A stretch of 64,000 nt of DNA from Streptomyces shenzhenensis (GTDB lineage Bacteria > Actinomycetota > Actinomycetes > Streptomycetales > Streptomycetaceae): the NCBI RefSeq assembly GCF_021462265.1, contig NZ_JAJONF010000002.1:310001-374000 (forward strand), read 5' to 3'. The notes beneath the pieces were generated by a model that worked only from the letters and a program-made list of their open reading frames with translations, had not been told where the DNA came from and ran no database searches. This document shows, in pieces, positions 9,437 to 18,070 of this stretch. A program made the translations under genes and the position numbers. Position 1 is the first letter of the stretch; each line of letters begins with the position of its first letter.

Positions 9437-9706
9437 GCCCGGTGCGTCGAGCGCGGGCGGCGGCGCGAGCCCCCGGCAACCGCCGGGCCTGGTACTGGCC
9501 TTGTCGAGGGAGAGCCGCGGGTCGGCCAGGGCCCCTGGCGCACGTCCTCGTACCGTGTCACCGGCCAGGCCGGCAGCCCGTCGGTGCCCGGCGACCCGGT
9601 GCACGGGCCCGGCCGCCCGCAGCCTGGCGTACCCGGCATACGGGCCGGTGAGCAACTCCACGACGTCGACGGCGGCCGGGACAGGGGGTGTTGTACTGGC
9701 GTCCAT
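9437..9706 (-). pseudogene. Cytochrome P450 N-terminal remnant (frameshifted)
   Basis: On the minus strand a start near 9706 gives a sequence typical of the N-terminus of actinobacterial CYP proteins: VDVVELLTGPYAGYARLR, then AAGPVHRVAG. The frame then shifts for about 16 codons, where the expected GTDGLPAW and VTRYEDVRQ appear in a second frame. It returns to the first frame for ADPRLSLDKA and a degraded RGLAPPPALDA. No I-helix or haem-Cys region follows before the SbnA gene on the other strand. This is a decayed 5' fragment. The remainder of 9,275-9,746 shows nothing else. Confidence 0.6.
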
Positions 9707-9746
9707 GTCCGAACCCCGGACGGTGCGTGCGGGTTCGGCCGGTCGG

Positions 9747-10514
9747 TCACCCGGCGGCCGGGGTGCCGTCGGCCGCGTCGGTGGAGTGCAGCAGCCGCAG
9801 GAACGCCTTGACGCCCGCGATGATCTCCTGGTTGTCGGTGAGGCGGTTCACCGTGGACTCGAACTGCCTGCCCAGCGCGGTGATCCTGCGGTCCGCCTCC
9901 TCCGCCCGCTCGTAGGTGCTCATGGTCAGCGCGTCCACGGTGCGGCGCAGTTCGGCGAGGGCCCGGTACTGTTCCTCCGCCTTCTCCTCCAGGACCCGCG
10001 TCCCGGCCTCGGCGTGGTTCAGCCGGGCCTGCAGTTCGACGACGTCGTCCCGCGGATACGTGACGTCCTTCAGGAGCGTGCCCAGGCGCCTGCGGAGCTG
10101 GCCGAAGTACGCGCCGGCCGGCCGGAAGAAGGTGCTCAGCAGGAAGAAGGCGGCGAACCAGTACCCCGTGAACTCGCCCGTCGCCCAGGTGACGGCGACG
10201 ACGACCGCCGCCGTCAGGACGTGCCCCGCGACCGCCGCCCGGAGCATGGCGCGGGCGATGCGCGCGGCCTCGGCGTCCCGGGCCGCCGGGACCTGGATGC
10301 CCTTCTCCCGGCTGACCGCGATCTCGGCGAGCACCGCATGTGCCCGGAAGTACAGGTTCCAGGGCAGGGTGAGCAGGAGCAGCAGCCACAGCAGGCTCAG
10401 CACACCCGTCCCCACGGTGAACACCACGGCGGTCGGTGCGCCCGCCGCGTACGCGAGAACCAACGCCGCGGCCGCCGCCACGACGGCCGCCACCGCTGCG
10501 AGAAATCTCCCCAT
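9747..10514 (-). CDS. Membrane protein with C-terminal coiled coil, unknown function
   Basis: Start chosen at 10514 (MGRFLAAV) because GGAGA lies about 8 bases upstream and the protein then opens directly into a hydrophobic segment. The 255-residue product has two N-terminal membrane helices (about 4-50), a cytoplasmic loop, two more hydrophobic segments (about 92-125) and a C-terminal ~120-residue heptad-like region rich in Glu, Arg, Leu and Ala (from LQARLNHAEAG onward). No catalytic motif is recognisable. It stands alone between the P450 remnant and the VOC gene. I do not assign a function. Confidence 0.65.
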   Translation of the reverse strand: MGRFLAAVAAVVAAAAALVLAYAAGAPTAVVFTVGTGVLSLLWLLLLLTLPWNLYFRAHAVLAEIAVSREKGIQVPAARDAEAARIARAMLRAAVAGHVLTAAVVVAVTWATGEFTGYWFAAFFLLSTFFRPAGAYFGQLRRRLGTLLKDVTYPRDDVVELQARLNHAEAGTRVLEEKAEEQYRALAELRRTVDALTMSTYERAEEADRRITALGRQFESTVNRLTDNQEIIAGVKAFLRLLHSTDAADGTPAAG

Positions 10515-10759
10515 GCCCCGGTCTCCGTCTCCTGCCCGCACGCCGACACGGCCCATCGTCCCCGCCCCGGCGCGGGGCGGCATGAGTAGCCGTACTCAGG
10601 GGAACAGCGCGCAGGGGGTTTCGAGCAGGCGGCCGCGGGCGGACGGCGGGGCAGGCGGCCGCCACCGGTCGCGGACAGGGCGCACCGGTGGCACGGATCT
10701 CCCCTTCGGCCACCCCGACGACACGGCGGCGCGTCCGGCAGCCCTGTGCCGGCGGCGGC

Positions 10760-11191
10760 TCAGGGCTCCTGGGTCACCGGCTGTGCGGGGCGCCGACGTG
10801 CGAACTTCTCGACGGCCGCCGGGGTGACGGGGGTGAAGAAGTTGACGAGGTTGCCGTCGGGGTCGCGGAGCAGCAGCGACCGGTTGCCCCAGGGCATCGT
10901 GGTGGGCCCGCTGACGAAGTCGGTGACGAAGCCGGTCAGGTCCCGGTGGACGCGGTCCACGTCGTCGACGAGGAACTCGGTGATCACGCTGTGGTTGTCC
11001 GCCGGGCGGGCGGAGCCCGGGGCGAACAGCGGGACGGTGCGGGTGCCCGCGATCGCGAGGACCGCGCCCGCGGTCTGAAGCTCGGCGAAGTCCTCGGTGA
11101 ACCACGTCGCCCGCGCCCCGGTGGCCCGCTCGTAGAACGCGACGAGGCGTGCCACGTCGCCGGTGATGATGCGGATCGAGACGAACTCCAT
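10760..11191 (-). CDS. VOC (glyoxalase/bleomycin-resistance) family protein
   Basis: The 143-residue protein has the paired beta-alpha-beta-beta-beta modules of the vicinal oxygen chelate fold: SIRIITGDVARLVAFYERATG at the start of module 1 and HSVITEFLVDDVDRV with LLLRDPDGNLVNFFTP in module 2, the usual DPDGN turn. Members bind metal and act on small electrophiles or sequester drugs; the substrate cannot be read from sequence. GGGAGA precedes the ATG. It is divergent from the WYL regulator gene, 101 bases apart, so that regulator is a likely controller. Confidence 0.85.
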   Translation of the reverse strand: MEFVSIRIITGDVARLVAFYERATGARATWFTEDFAELQTAGAVLAIAGTRTVPLFAPGSARPADNHSVITEFLVDDVDRVHRDLTGFVTDFVSGPTTMPWGNRSLLLRDPDGNLVNFFTPVTPAAVEKFARRRPAQPVTQEP

Positions 11192-11280
11192 GGAATCTCC
11201 CTGGCTGTGCGGTTGTGCTGAAGGCGTGCACTGCGCAGGCTAGGAGAGATAGTGGACAGAATCGGTCCGGTATTCCGCGT

Positions 11281-11292
11281 TAGGTTGTGCCC
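11281..11292 (+). promoter_or_regulatory. Possible -10 element for a leaderless regulator transcript
   Basis: TAGGTT at 11281-11286 fits the Streptomyces TAGNNT -10 type and sits 6 bases before the ATG at 11293. No ribosome binding site is visible, so a leaderless mRNA is plausible. TGGACA at 11253-11258 is a -35-like sequence but 22 bases away, which is long. Confidence 0.3.
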
Positions 11293-12309
11293 ATGTCCCG
11301 ACCTACCGGCCGCGTGCTGACACTCCTGGAACTACTGCAGTCGGGCGGCACCCGGACCGTCGCCGAACTCGCCGACCGGCTCGGCGTCCAAGGACGCACC
11401 GTGCGGCGGTACGTGGACCAGTTGATCGACCTCGACGTCCCCGTGGAATCGGTGCGCGGCCGCTACGGCGGCTACCGGCTCGCCCCCGGCTACCGGCTGC
11501 CTCCCCTGATGCTCAGCGACGACGAGGCGCTTGCCGTGCTGCTCGGCCTCGTCGCCGGCCGCCGGGCAGGGCTGACGACGGCGCGGCTGACGGCAGGCGA
11601 GACGGCGGCGGCGAAGATCCGGCGGGTGCTGCCCAAGGACACCGCCCGTCGCCTCGACGCCCTCCTGGAGGCACTCGCCTTCACCGACCGGCCCGGGGAG
11701 TTCGACACCCCGGACGCCGGCGTCCTGCTCACCGTCGCCGACGCGGTGCGCCACCGCCGGCCCGTCGCCGTCCGCTACACCGACCGCGAAGCACGGCGCA
11801 GCGAACGCACACTGCACCCGTACGGGATCGTCGCCCACGCCGGCCGCTGGTACGTCACCGGCAAGGACGCCCGGATCGGCGAGGACCGCACCTTCCGGCT
11901 CGACCGCATCGCGGACGCGCGGACCCTGCCCGGCTCCTTCGAACCGCCCGCGGGCCCCGATCCGGCACAGCGTCTGCTGGCAGGGTTCGCCACGGCCGAC
12001 TACCGGCACGCGGTGACCCTGCGGATCCACGGGACCGCCGCGCAGATCCGCGCCCGCCTGCCCGCCGGCGTCGCGATCCTCCAGGAGCACGAAGACGAGC
12101 ACGAGCCCGCGGCGGGCCGGGACCGGGCGGCCGAGCGCTGGCTGCGCGTCGAGCTGCGGGCGGAGCGGCTCGACTGGTTGCCCCCGCTCCTCGCCTCGCT
12201 CGACCGGCCGTTCGTCATCGAGCGCCCCGGCGAACTGCGCGACCTCGTCGTCGCACACGCCGACCGCGTGGCCGCCTGCGCCCGCCGGGCCGAACCGCCG
12301 GCCGGCTGA
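11293..12309 (+). CDS. YafY-type helix-turn-helix transcriptional regulator with WYL domain
   Basis: The 338-residue protein begins with a DeoR-like winged helix (about 5-60: LTLLELLQSGG, TVAELADRLGVQGRTVRRYV), followed by a linker and a WYL ligand-binding domain (about 140-230; RPVAVRYTDREARRSERTLHPYGIV, then GRWYVTGKD). Such proteins sense small molecules or nucleic acid ligands and commonly control a divergently transcribed neighbour, here the VOC gene. ATG at 11293 is preferred over an upstream in-frame GTG at 11287 because TAGGTT immediately before it may be the -10 box. Confidence 0.88.
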   Translation: MSRPTGRVLTLLELLQSGGTRTVAELADRLGVQGRTVRRYVDQLIDLDVPVESVRGRYGGYRLAPGYRLPPLMLSDDEALAVLLGLVAGRRAGLTTARLTAGETAAAKIRRVLPKDTARRLDALLEALAFTDRPGEFDTPDAGVLLTVADAVRHRRPVAVRYTDREARRSERTLHPYGIVAHAGRWYVTGKDARIGEDRTFRLDRIADARTLPGSFEPPAGPDPAQRLLAGFATADYRHAVTLRIHGTAAQIRARLPAGVAILQEHEDEHEPAAGRDRAAERWLRVELRAERLDWLPPLLASLDRPFVIERPGELRDLVVAHADRVAACARRAEPPAG

Positions 12310-12577
12310 CCGAGCCGGGCACGAGGCGCCGCCTGCTCCGCGGTGTGCCGGGCAGCCGCATCCACGCGGCGGGGCGGACCGGCCGTCGCCGGTCCCACCT
12401 GACGGTGCGCGCTCCGGCGCGGCCCTCGGTTCCGCGCCCTCTCACCGAACCGAGCCGCGGCGGGCCGTTGACGGACAGGTTCGAACAGATGGCTGACAGT
12501 AACCGACATGTCACCCTGTTTCCCGTCCTGATGCGCTGAGATGACCTGATTCGGCGCAACGGCGGGAGGGGGCGGAC

Positions 12578-14533
12578 ATGGACACGTTTGCCGAGTCGGG
12601 TCTGGCTTGTTCGGCGACCGGAGCGGGCCGGGGGGCCTGCCGGTGTGGCGCGGGTGCCGGCGCGGACGGGCCGAAGGCCGCGGAGGAAAGGTTCCGCGGC
12701 CTGCTGGAGGCGGCACCCGACGCCATGGTGATCGTCGACGACACCGGAACCATCCGACTCGTCAACGCCCAGACCGAGGCCCTCTTCGGCTACGGGCGCG
12801 AGGAACTCCTGGACCGCCCGGTCGAGTTGCTGATGCCGCACCGCTTCCGCGGCCAGCACACGGAGCACCGCGGCGGATACGCCGCCAACCGCCAGGTCCG
12901 TCCGATGGGCGTGGGGCTCGACCTGCACGGGCTGCGCAAGGACGGCACCGAGTTCCCCGTCGAGATCAGCCTCAGCCCGCTGGAGACCGCGGACGGACTG
13001 CTGGTCTCCGCCGCCGTCCGGGACGTCAGCGACCGCAAGGCGGCCGAGGCCCGCATCAACGAACTCGCCGCGCTCGTCGAGTCGTCCCAGGACGCGATCC
13101 TGGCGAAGACCCTCGACGGCTACATCACCTACTGGAACGCGGCGGCCCAGCGGCTGTACGGCTACACGGCCGAGGAGGTCATAGGCCGGCACGTGTCGCT
13201 GCTCTCCCCGCCCGAACTGCGCGGCGAGATCAGCGCACTCCTGGAACGGCTGCTGCACGGCGAGAAGGTCGAGCACTTCGAGACGCTCCGGCTGACCAAG
13301 GACGGCGGTCTGCTGGACGTGGACGTCACCCTCTGGCCGACCCGGGACACCGACGGCACGGTCGTCGGGGCGTGCGCCATCGTGCGGGACATCAGCGACC
13401 GCAAGCGCGCGGAGGCCGAACTGACCGCCCTGTACGAGCAGCAGCGGCACATCGCGCTCACTCTGCAGCGCAGCCTCATGGGCACGCCGCCCGCGATCCC
13501 CGGCCTGGCCACGGCGAGCCGCTACCGGCCGGCCACGCAGGGCGCGGGAGTGGGCGGTGACTGGTTCGACCTCATACCGCTGGGCGCGGGCCGGGTCGGC
13601 GTCCTCATCGGGGACGTGATGGGCCGCGGACTCGAAGCCGCCGCGGTGATGGGCCAGTTGCGCTCGGCCGCGCACGCCCTGGCCAAGACCGGCATGCAGC
13701 CCCGGCAGCTGATGCAGGCCCTCGACACCTGCGTCGAGGACCTCGACGTGCCGGACCAGCTGGTGACCTGCTGCTACCTCACCATAGCCCCGGACACGGG
13801 CACGGTGACCGTCTGCTCAGCCGGTCACCTGCCGACCCTGGTGGCCACCCCCCGCGGCACCGTCGACAGGCTCCCGGCGCCGGTCAACGCCCCGCTCGGG
13901 GTCGGGGACGTCCTCTACGAGCAGTCGTCGACGGCCGTGCCGCCCGGCGCCACCCTCATCCTCTACACCGACGGCCTGGTCGAGACCCCCGGCAGCGACA
14001 TCGAGTTCCGGATCGCCGAACTCACCTCGGTGCTGAGCGGGTTCTTCACCGCCCCGCCGACCCTTGAGACCGCCGCCGACCACGTCCTGACCCGGCTGCT
14101 GCCGGAGGCCGACAGCCACGACGACGATGTGACGCTCCTGCTCGCCCAACTGCCGGCCGCACCCCCGGCGGCCGTCACGACCGACCTCCCGGCCGTCCCC
14201 TCGTCGGTGCCCGAGGGCCGTGCGTTCCTCAGCAAGGCGCTGCTCTCCTGGGACTGCGCGGGCCCGGTGGACGAGGCACTCCTGCTGCTGTCCGAGACCC
14301 TCACCAACGCCGTGCAGCACGCCGAGGGCCCCATCGGTCTGCACCTGTGCCGCACCGCCACCGAACTCACCGTCGAGGTCAGCGACCGCAGCCCGCACCT
14401 GCCTCAGCCCCGTATCGCGGCCGGGGACGAGGAGTCGGGCCGCGGCCTGCTCCTGGTCCGCACCCTCGCCGACACCTGGGGCGTGCGCCCCACCGACGAG
14501 GGCAAGACGACCTGGTTCACGCTGAGGCTGTGA
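12578..14533 (+). CDS. PAS-PAS-PP2C (SpoIIE)-HATPase signalling protein
   Basis: This 651-residue cytoplasmic protein has a short Cys-containing N-terminus (C11, C21, C23), PAS 1 (about 38-160), PAS 2 (about 165-285), a SpoIIE/RsbU PP2C phosphatase (about 300-515; GGDWFDLIPLGAGRVGVLIGD and LYTDGLVETPG carry the metal-binding aspartates) and a C-terminal RsbW-like ATPase (about 530-651; ETLTNAVQHAEG is the N box). Such fusions set the phosphorylation state of STAS anti-anti-sigma factors. GGAGGGGG lies just before the ATG. The 268 bases upstream show no gene and no palindromic box. The STAS protein at 54249-54641 is one possible partner, by inference only. Confidence 0.88.
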   Translation: MDTFAESGLACSATGAGRGACRCGAGAGADGPKAAEERFRGLLEAAPDAMVIVDDTGTIRLVNAQTEALFGYGREELLDRPVELLMPHRFRGQHTEHRGGYAANRQVRPMGVGLDLHGLRKDGTEFPVEISLSPLETADGLLVSAAVRDVSDRKAAEARINELAALVESSQDAILAKTLDGYITYWNAAAQRLYGYTAEEVIGRHVSLLSPPELRGEISALLERLLHGEKVEHFETLRLTKDGGLLDVDVTLWPTRDTDGTVVGACAIVRDISDRKRAEAELTALYEQQRHIALTLQRSLMGTPPAIPGLATASRYRPATQGAGVGGDWFDLIPLGAGRVGVLIGDVMGRGLEAAAVMGQLRSAAHALAKTGMQPRQLMQALDTCVEDLDVPDQLVTCCYLTIAPDTGTVTVCSAGHLPTLVATPRGTVDRLPAPVNAPLGVGDVLYEQSSTAVPPGATLILYTDGLVETPGSDIEFRIAELTSVLSGFFTAPPTLETAADHVLTRLLPEADSHDDDVTLLLAQLPAAPPAAVTTDLPAVPSSVPEGRAFLSKALLSWDCAGPVDEALLLLSETLTNAVQHAEGPIGLHLCRTATELTVEVSDRSPHLPQPRIAAGDEESGRGLLLVRTLADTWGVRPTDEGKTTWFTLRL

Positions 14534-14589
14534 CACGGCCCGGTCGAGAGGCCCGACCGCGGTCCCGGCACCCGGCCCCGGGGCCGGAG

Positions 14590-15039
14590 TCAGCCGTCCG
14601 GCTGTTGCTTCGGCGGGGCCACGAGGCGGCGGGGCAGGCCCAGTTCACGCCCGGTGACCATCTCGGACTCGATCCGGACCAACACCGGGTCGCTGATCGG
14701 CATCCATGAGCGGGGGGCGGCCTGCGCCAGCCGTGCCCGCTCCGCGGGATCGCTCACCACCGCGGCCCGGCCGGTGACGACCACGCTCCAGCCGGACCGG
14801 TTCTCGGCGTCGAACTCGTCCGCCTCGAAGGCCACCACCACGCCTCCGATCGCACGGACCAGATCCGACCCCGCGGCGGTGCACAGCAGCACCGAAGCAT
14901 CGGTGTCCAGCGCGAAGTTGACCGGAAGGACCGCGGGCAGCGCCTGCTGGGTGTAGACCACCCGACCGACCGGCACCTTGGCGAGCAGGCGAAGGCACTC
15001 CTGGCGGTCGAGTGCGCGGAAGCCGTCGTTCGGTGGCAT
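14590..15039 (-). CDS. Pyridoxamine 5'-phosphate oxidase-like FMN-binding split-barrel protein
   Basis: The 149-residue protein has the split-barrel flavin fold: LAKVPVGRVVYTQQALPAVLPVNF and VVAFEADEFDAENRSGWSVVVTGRA are the hallmark strands. Members bind FMN or F420; the DosR regulon of Mycobacterium contains a relative (Rv0080). GGAGGAG precedes the ATG by 9 bases. A palindromic box, GGGCCGACAGGCCC at 15075-15088, lies 36 bases upstream, linking it to the island to the right. It converges with the PAS-PP2C gene; the 56 bases between contain GC-rich self-complementary sequence (around 14574-14589). Confidence 0.85.
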   Translation of the reverse strand: MPPNDGFRALDRQECLRLLAKVPVGRVVYTQQALPAVLPVNFALDTDASVLLCTAAGSDLVRAIGGVVVAFEADEFDAENRSGWSVVVTGRAAVVSDPAERARLAQAAPRSWMPISDPVLVRIESEMVTGRELGLPRRLVAPPKQQPDG

Positions 15040-15074
15040 CCGCCCATACTCCTCCTGGAGTGTTCGGGGCTGTA

Positions 15075-15108
15075 GGGCCGACAGGCCCTATTTCGGGCCC
15101 GCCGCGGG
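15075..15108 (-). promoter_or_regulatory. Palindromic box pair upstream of the PNPOx-like gene
   Basis: GGGCCG-AC-AGGCCC (15075-15088) matches the island consensus GGGCCG-WW-CGGCCC except one outer position of the right half and one centre base. A weaker copy, GGGCCC-GC-CGCGGG, lies at 15095-15108, centres 20 bases apart. This is the leftmost copy that I found. Confidence 0.55.
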
Positions 15109-15190
15109 GACGCACCCGACCACGCCGGCCGGCGTGTGCGCACACGGCGCCCGGGGGTGTCGGCTCCACCGGCGAGAAGCCGCGCATCAC

Positions 15191-15270
15191 TCACGGCTCG
15201 TGCGGCTCGCGGCTCACGGCTCGTGCGGTTCGTGCGGTTCGTGCGGCTCGTGCGGCTCGCGGCTCGTACG
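15191..15270. repeat. Degenerate 9-bp tandem repeat (TTCGTGCGG / CTCGTGCGG type)
   Basis: Units reading CTCGTGCGG, CTCGCGGCT and TTCGTGCGG alternate across this stretch, with at least four near-exact GTGCGG repeats between 15219 and 15258. It lies immediately 3' of the PAS/GAF/PP2C gene stop (15301, minus strand) and upstream of the PNPOx gene. No coding frame is convincing here. It may affect transcription read-through or simply be slippage-prone DNA. Confidence 0.6.
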
Positions 15271-15300
15271 TGAGCGGGCGTCGCTGCCGCCCGCGTGCCG

Positions 15301-17751
15301 TCACGCGTCCTGCCCGGCCAGTTCGATCTCGGCCCAGATGGTCTTGCCGCCCGGCTGGTGACGGGTGCCCCAGCGCGAGGCCAGCTGGGCGACCAGCAGC
15401 AGGCCGCGGCCGCCCTCGTCGTAGGTGCGGGCCCGGCGCAGGTGCGGGGCGGTGCCGCTGGCGTCGGAGACCTCGCAGATCAGTGTCGCGTCCCGGATCA
15501 GCCGGAGCTGGACGGGCGGCTGCCCGTAGCGGAGCGCGTTGGTGACGAGTTCGCTGACCACCAGCTCGGTGGTGAACGCCGCCTCCGGCAGGTGCCAGGC
15601 CTCCAGCCGGGCCAGCGCCTGGGCGCGGGCGTCGGCCACCCTGGCCGGGTCGAAGGGCACGTCCCAGGTGGCGACCCGGCCGGCGTCCAGCACCCGGCTG
15701 CGGGCGACGAGCAGGGCCACGTCGTCCTCCGGCTGCGGGGGCAGCAGCTTCCGGGTCAGGTCGTCGCACAGCTCCTCCAGCGGTCGGCAGGCGGCCCCGT
15801 CGAGCAGACGGCGCAGCCGCGCCAGACCGCTGCCCAGGTCGTGCCCGGTGTTCTGGACCAGGCCGTCGGTGTACAGCGCCAGGAGGCTGCCCGCGGGCAG
15901 CTCCCGCTCGACGGTCTCGAAGGGCAGCCCTCCCACGCCCAGCGGCGGGCCGGGCGGTACGTCGAGGAAGTCCGCCGGGCCGTCCGGGCCGACGAGGGCG
16001 GGGGGCGGATGGCCCGCGCTGGCGGCCGTGCACCGGCGCGAGACGGGGTCGTAGACCACGTACAGGCAGGTGGCGACGAGATCGGCGCCGGGATCGAGGT
16101 CGTCCTCGTGGCCCGCCGAGCTGTCCTCCTCGGCCGCCAGGTGCGTGACGAGGTCGTCGAGGTGGGTGAGCAGCTCGTCGGCGGGAAGTTCGACGTCGGC
16201 CAGCGTGCGCACCGCGGTCCGCAGCCGCCCCATGGTGGCCGACGCGCGCAGCCCGTGACCCACCACGTCGCCCACCACCAGCGCCACCCTGGCGCCCGAG
16301 AGCGGGATCACGTCGTACCAGTCACCGCCCAGCCCGGCCCGGGTACGGGCCGGAAGGTAGCGATGGGCCACCTCGACCGCGTCCTGGGCCGCGAGCCGGC
16401 GTGGCAGCAGGCTGCGCTGCAGGGCCAGCGCGGTGTCGCGTTCGTGGGTGTAGCGGCGGGCGTTGTCCACGGCCACGGCGGTGCGCGCGGCGATCTCCTC
16501 GGCCAGCATCAGGTCGTCGTGGGTGAACGGCTCCGCACGCCGGTGCCGGACCATGACCGACACGCCGAGGGTGATGCCGCGGGCGCGCAGCGGAACGACC
16601 ATGATCGAGTGCATCCGGAACCCGTAGATCTTCTCCGCCCGGTCGGGATCGGCCCCTGCCCAGACCCGGATCGCCTCCTCCTCGGCGGTGTGCAGCGAGG
16701 GCCGGCCGGTGGCCAGGCAGCGGACCGGGGGCGCGGAGGCGGGGTAGGTGTCGGCGTCTCCCGGCCGGATCACCGCCTCGGGCGTCCCGGGCAGCACGGA
16801 CTGCTGCGCCGCCCGCCGCAGCAGGACCATGCCCGTGGCGGACTGTTTCGGCTCGACGCCGCGGAACAGGGAGTCGAGCAGATCGACGGTGACGAAGTCG
16901 GCGAGCCGGTCCACCGTGACGTCCGCCATCTCCTGCGCCGTGCGCATCACGTCCAGCGTGCTGCCCACCTGGGCGCTGACGTCGTTGAGCAGCGTGAGCC
17001 GTTCCCGCGCCAGGAACTGTTCGCTGACGTCCAGCGCGGACACCTCCACGTGCCGCACCTGCCCCGCCGGAGTGACCAGCGGAGAGATGGTGACGGACCA
17101 GACCCTCTCGGGGCCGTCCGGCCGGGCCCGGCCCCGCAGGCGGAGCTCCTCGGGCACACCCGTCGCGAGGACCCTGCCCATGCCGTCCTCCACCCGGCGG
17201 CACAGGTGCGGGGGCAGGATCTCGGTGACCCGCTGGCCGCGCATCCGCTCCTCGCACAGACCCAGCTCGCGCACGGCACCGGCGCTCGCCCGCACCGCCC
17301 GCAGGGCGCCGTCGTACACCATCAAGGGCAGCCGGCACTGGACGAAAGCCTCGTCGCCCGACACCTCCTCCGGTGGCTCGTCGCCCGACACCTCCTCCGG
17401 TGGCGACGGCTCCGGTCGCGTCACCACCAGCAGCCGCTGGGTGCGGCCCGCTCCGTCGACCGACGGATACGCCCGCACCCGCACCGCCACGGGCCGGCCG
17501 TCCCGGTGCCGGAGCAGGGCCGTCGTCGCGGCCACGCTCAGGGCCGCGAGGCCGTCGCCGGTGCTGTCGTCCGACGCGATCAGACGAGTGACAGGGCTGC
17601 CGACGGCCTCCTGGCAGGGATAGCCCAGCAGCCGCTCGGCGCCCGCGCTCCACCCGGTCACGACTCCCCGGTCGTCGACGACCACCGTGGCCGGGTCCGC
17701 CGGATCGGGCGCGACGGCTTCGCTCCCGCCCAGTGGGTTGGCATCACGCAT
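15301..17751 (-). CDS. PAS-PAS-GAF-PP2C (SpoIIE)-HATPase sensor phosphatase
   Basis: With the start at 17751 (MRDANPLGGSE, GGTGA 5 bases upstream) the protein has 816 residues; an ATG at 17814 is possible but lacks a ribosome binding site. Order: PAS 1 (about 20-110; VVVDDRGVVTGWSAGAERLLGY), a second PAS-like region (about 140-245), GAF (about 255-410), PP2C/SpoIIE (about 430-640; GLGGDWYDVIPLSGARVALVVGD, LYTDGLVQNTG), and an RsbW-like HATPase (about 690-816; SELVTNALRYG, GGRGLLLVAQLASRWG). The layout fits a sensor that dephosphorylates a STAS antagonist to release a sigma factor. A perfect 27-bp tandem duplication encodes PPEEVSGDE twice between the PAS regions. The gene is a second paralogue of the 12578-14533 type. 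Confidence 0.87.
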   Translation of the reverse strand: MRDANPLGGSEAVAPDPADPATVVVDDRGVVTGWSAGAERLLGYPCQEAVGSPVTRLIASDDSTGDGLAALSVAATTALLRHRDGRPVAVRVRAYPSVDGAGRTQRLLVVTRPEPSPPEEVSGDEPPEEVSGDEAFVQCRLPLMVYDGALRAVRASAGAVRELGLCEERMRGQRVTEILPPHLCRRVEDGMGRVLATGVPEELRLRGRARPDGPERVWSVTISPLVTPAGQVRHVEVSALDVSEQFLARERLTLLNDVSAQVGSTLDVMRTAQEMADVTVDRLADFVTVDLLDSLFRGVEPKQSATGMVLLRRAAQQSVLPGTPEAVIRPGDADTYPASAPPVRCLATGRPSLHTAEEEAIRVWAGADPDRAEKIYGFRMHSIMVVPLRARGITLGVSVMVRHRRAEPFTHDDLMLAEEIAARTAVAVDNARRYTHERDTALALQRSLLPRRLAAQDAVEVAHRYLPARTRAGLGGDWYDVIPLSGARVALVVGDVVGHGLRASATMGRLRTAVRTLADVELPADELLTHLDDLVTHLAAEEDSSAGHEDDLDPGADLVATCLYVVYDPVSRRCTAASAGHPPPALVGPDGPADFLDVPPGPPLGVGGLPFETVERELPAGSLLALYTDGLVQNTGHDLGSGLARLRRLLDGAACRPLEELCDDLTRKLLPPQPEDDVALLVARSRVLDAGRVATWDVPFDPARVADARAQALARLEAWHLPEAAFTTELVVSELVTNALRYGQPPVQLRLIRDATLICEVSDASGTAPHLRRARTYDEGGRGLLLVAQLASRWGTRHQPGGKTIWAEIELAGQDA
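17350..17403 (-). repeat. Perfect 27-bp in-frame tandem duplication
   Basis: Positions 17350-17376 and 17377-17403 are identical and encode the nine residues PPEEVSGDE twice in the inter-domain linker of the sensor phosphatase. Identity at all 27 positions points to a recent event. Confidence 0.9.
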
Positions 17752-18070
17752 GCCGGTCACCGCCCGTTCTGCCGGCTCGGCCGCCGTGGCCCCGGACGAA
17801 CGCCGGACGGTCATGGGACGTCCGAGGCGGCCGGTCTCACCGCATCGACCTTGTTCCTCGCTTCTGCGGTCTTCGTCTCTATCGTTCTCCACTCGCTCCC
17901 GCGCGTCACTTCCATCGCCGCCGCTGCCGCGATCGGCGAGGTGAGGGCCGCGGCCCGGCCGGCGCCGGGGAGCGGAACGGACGCCTGGGCGGCGACACGG
18001 GGGTGCGGAAGTGGTCACGCCGCGTGGCGGACAGGCGGCTCCGGCCCCGTGGCCCGGATCCGTCGCGTCC

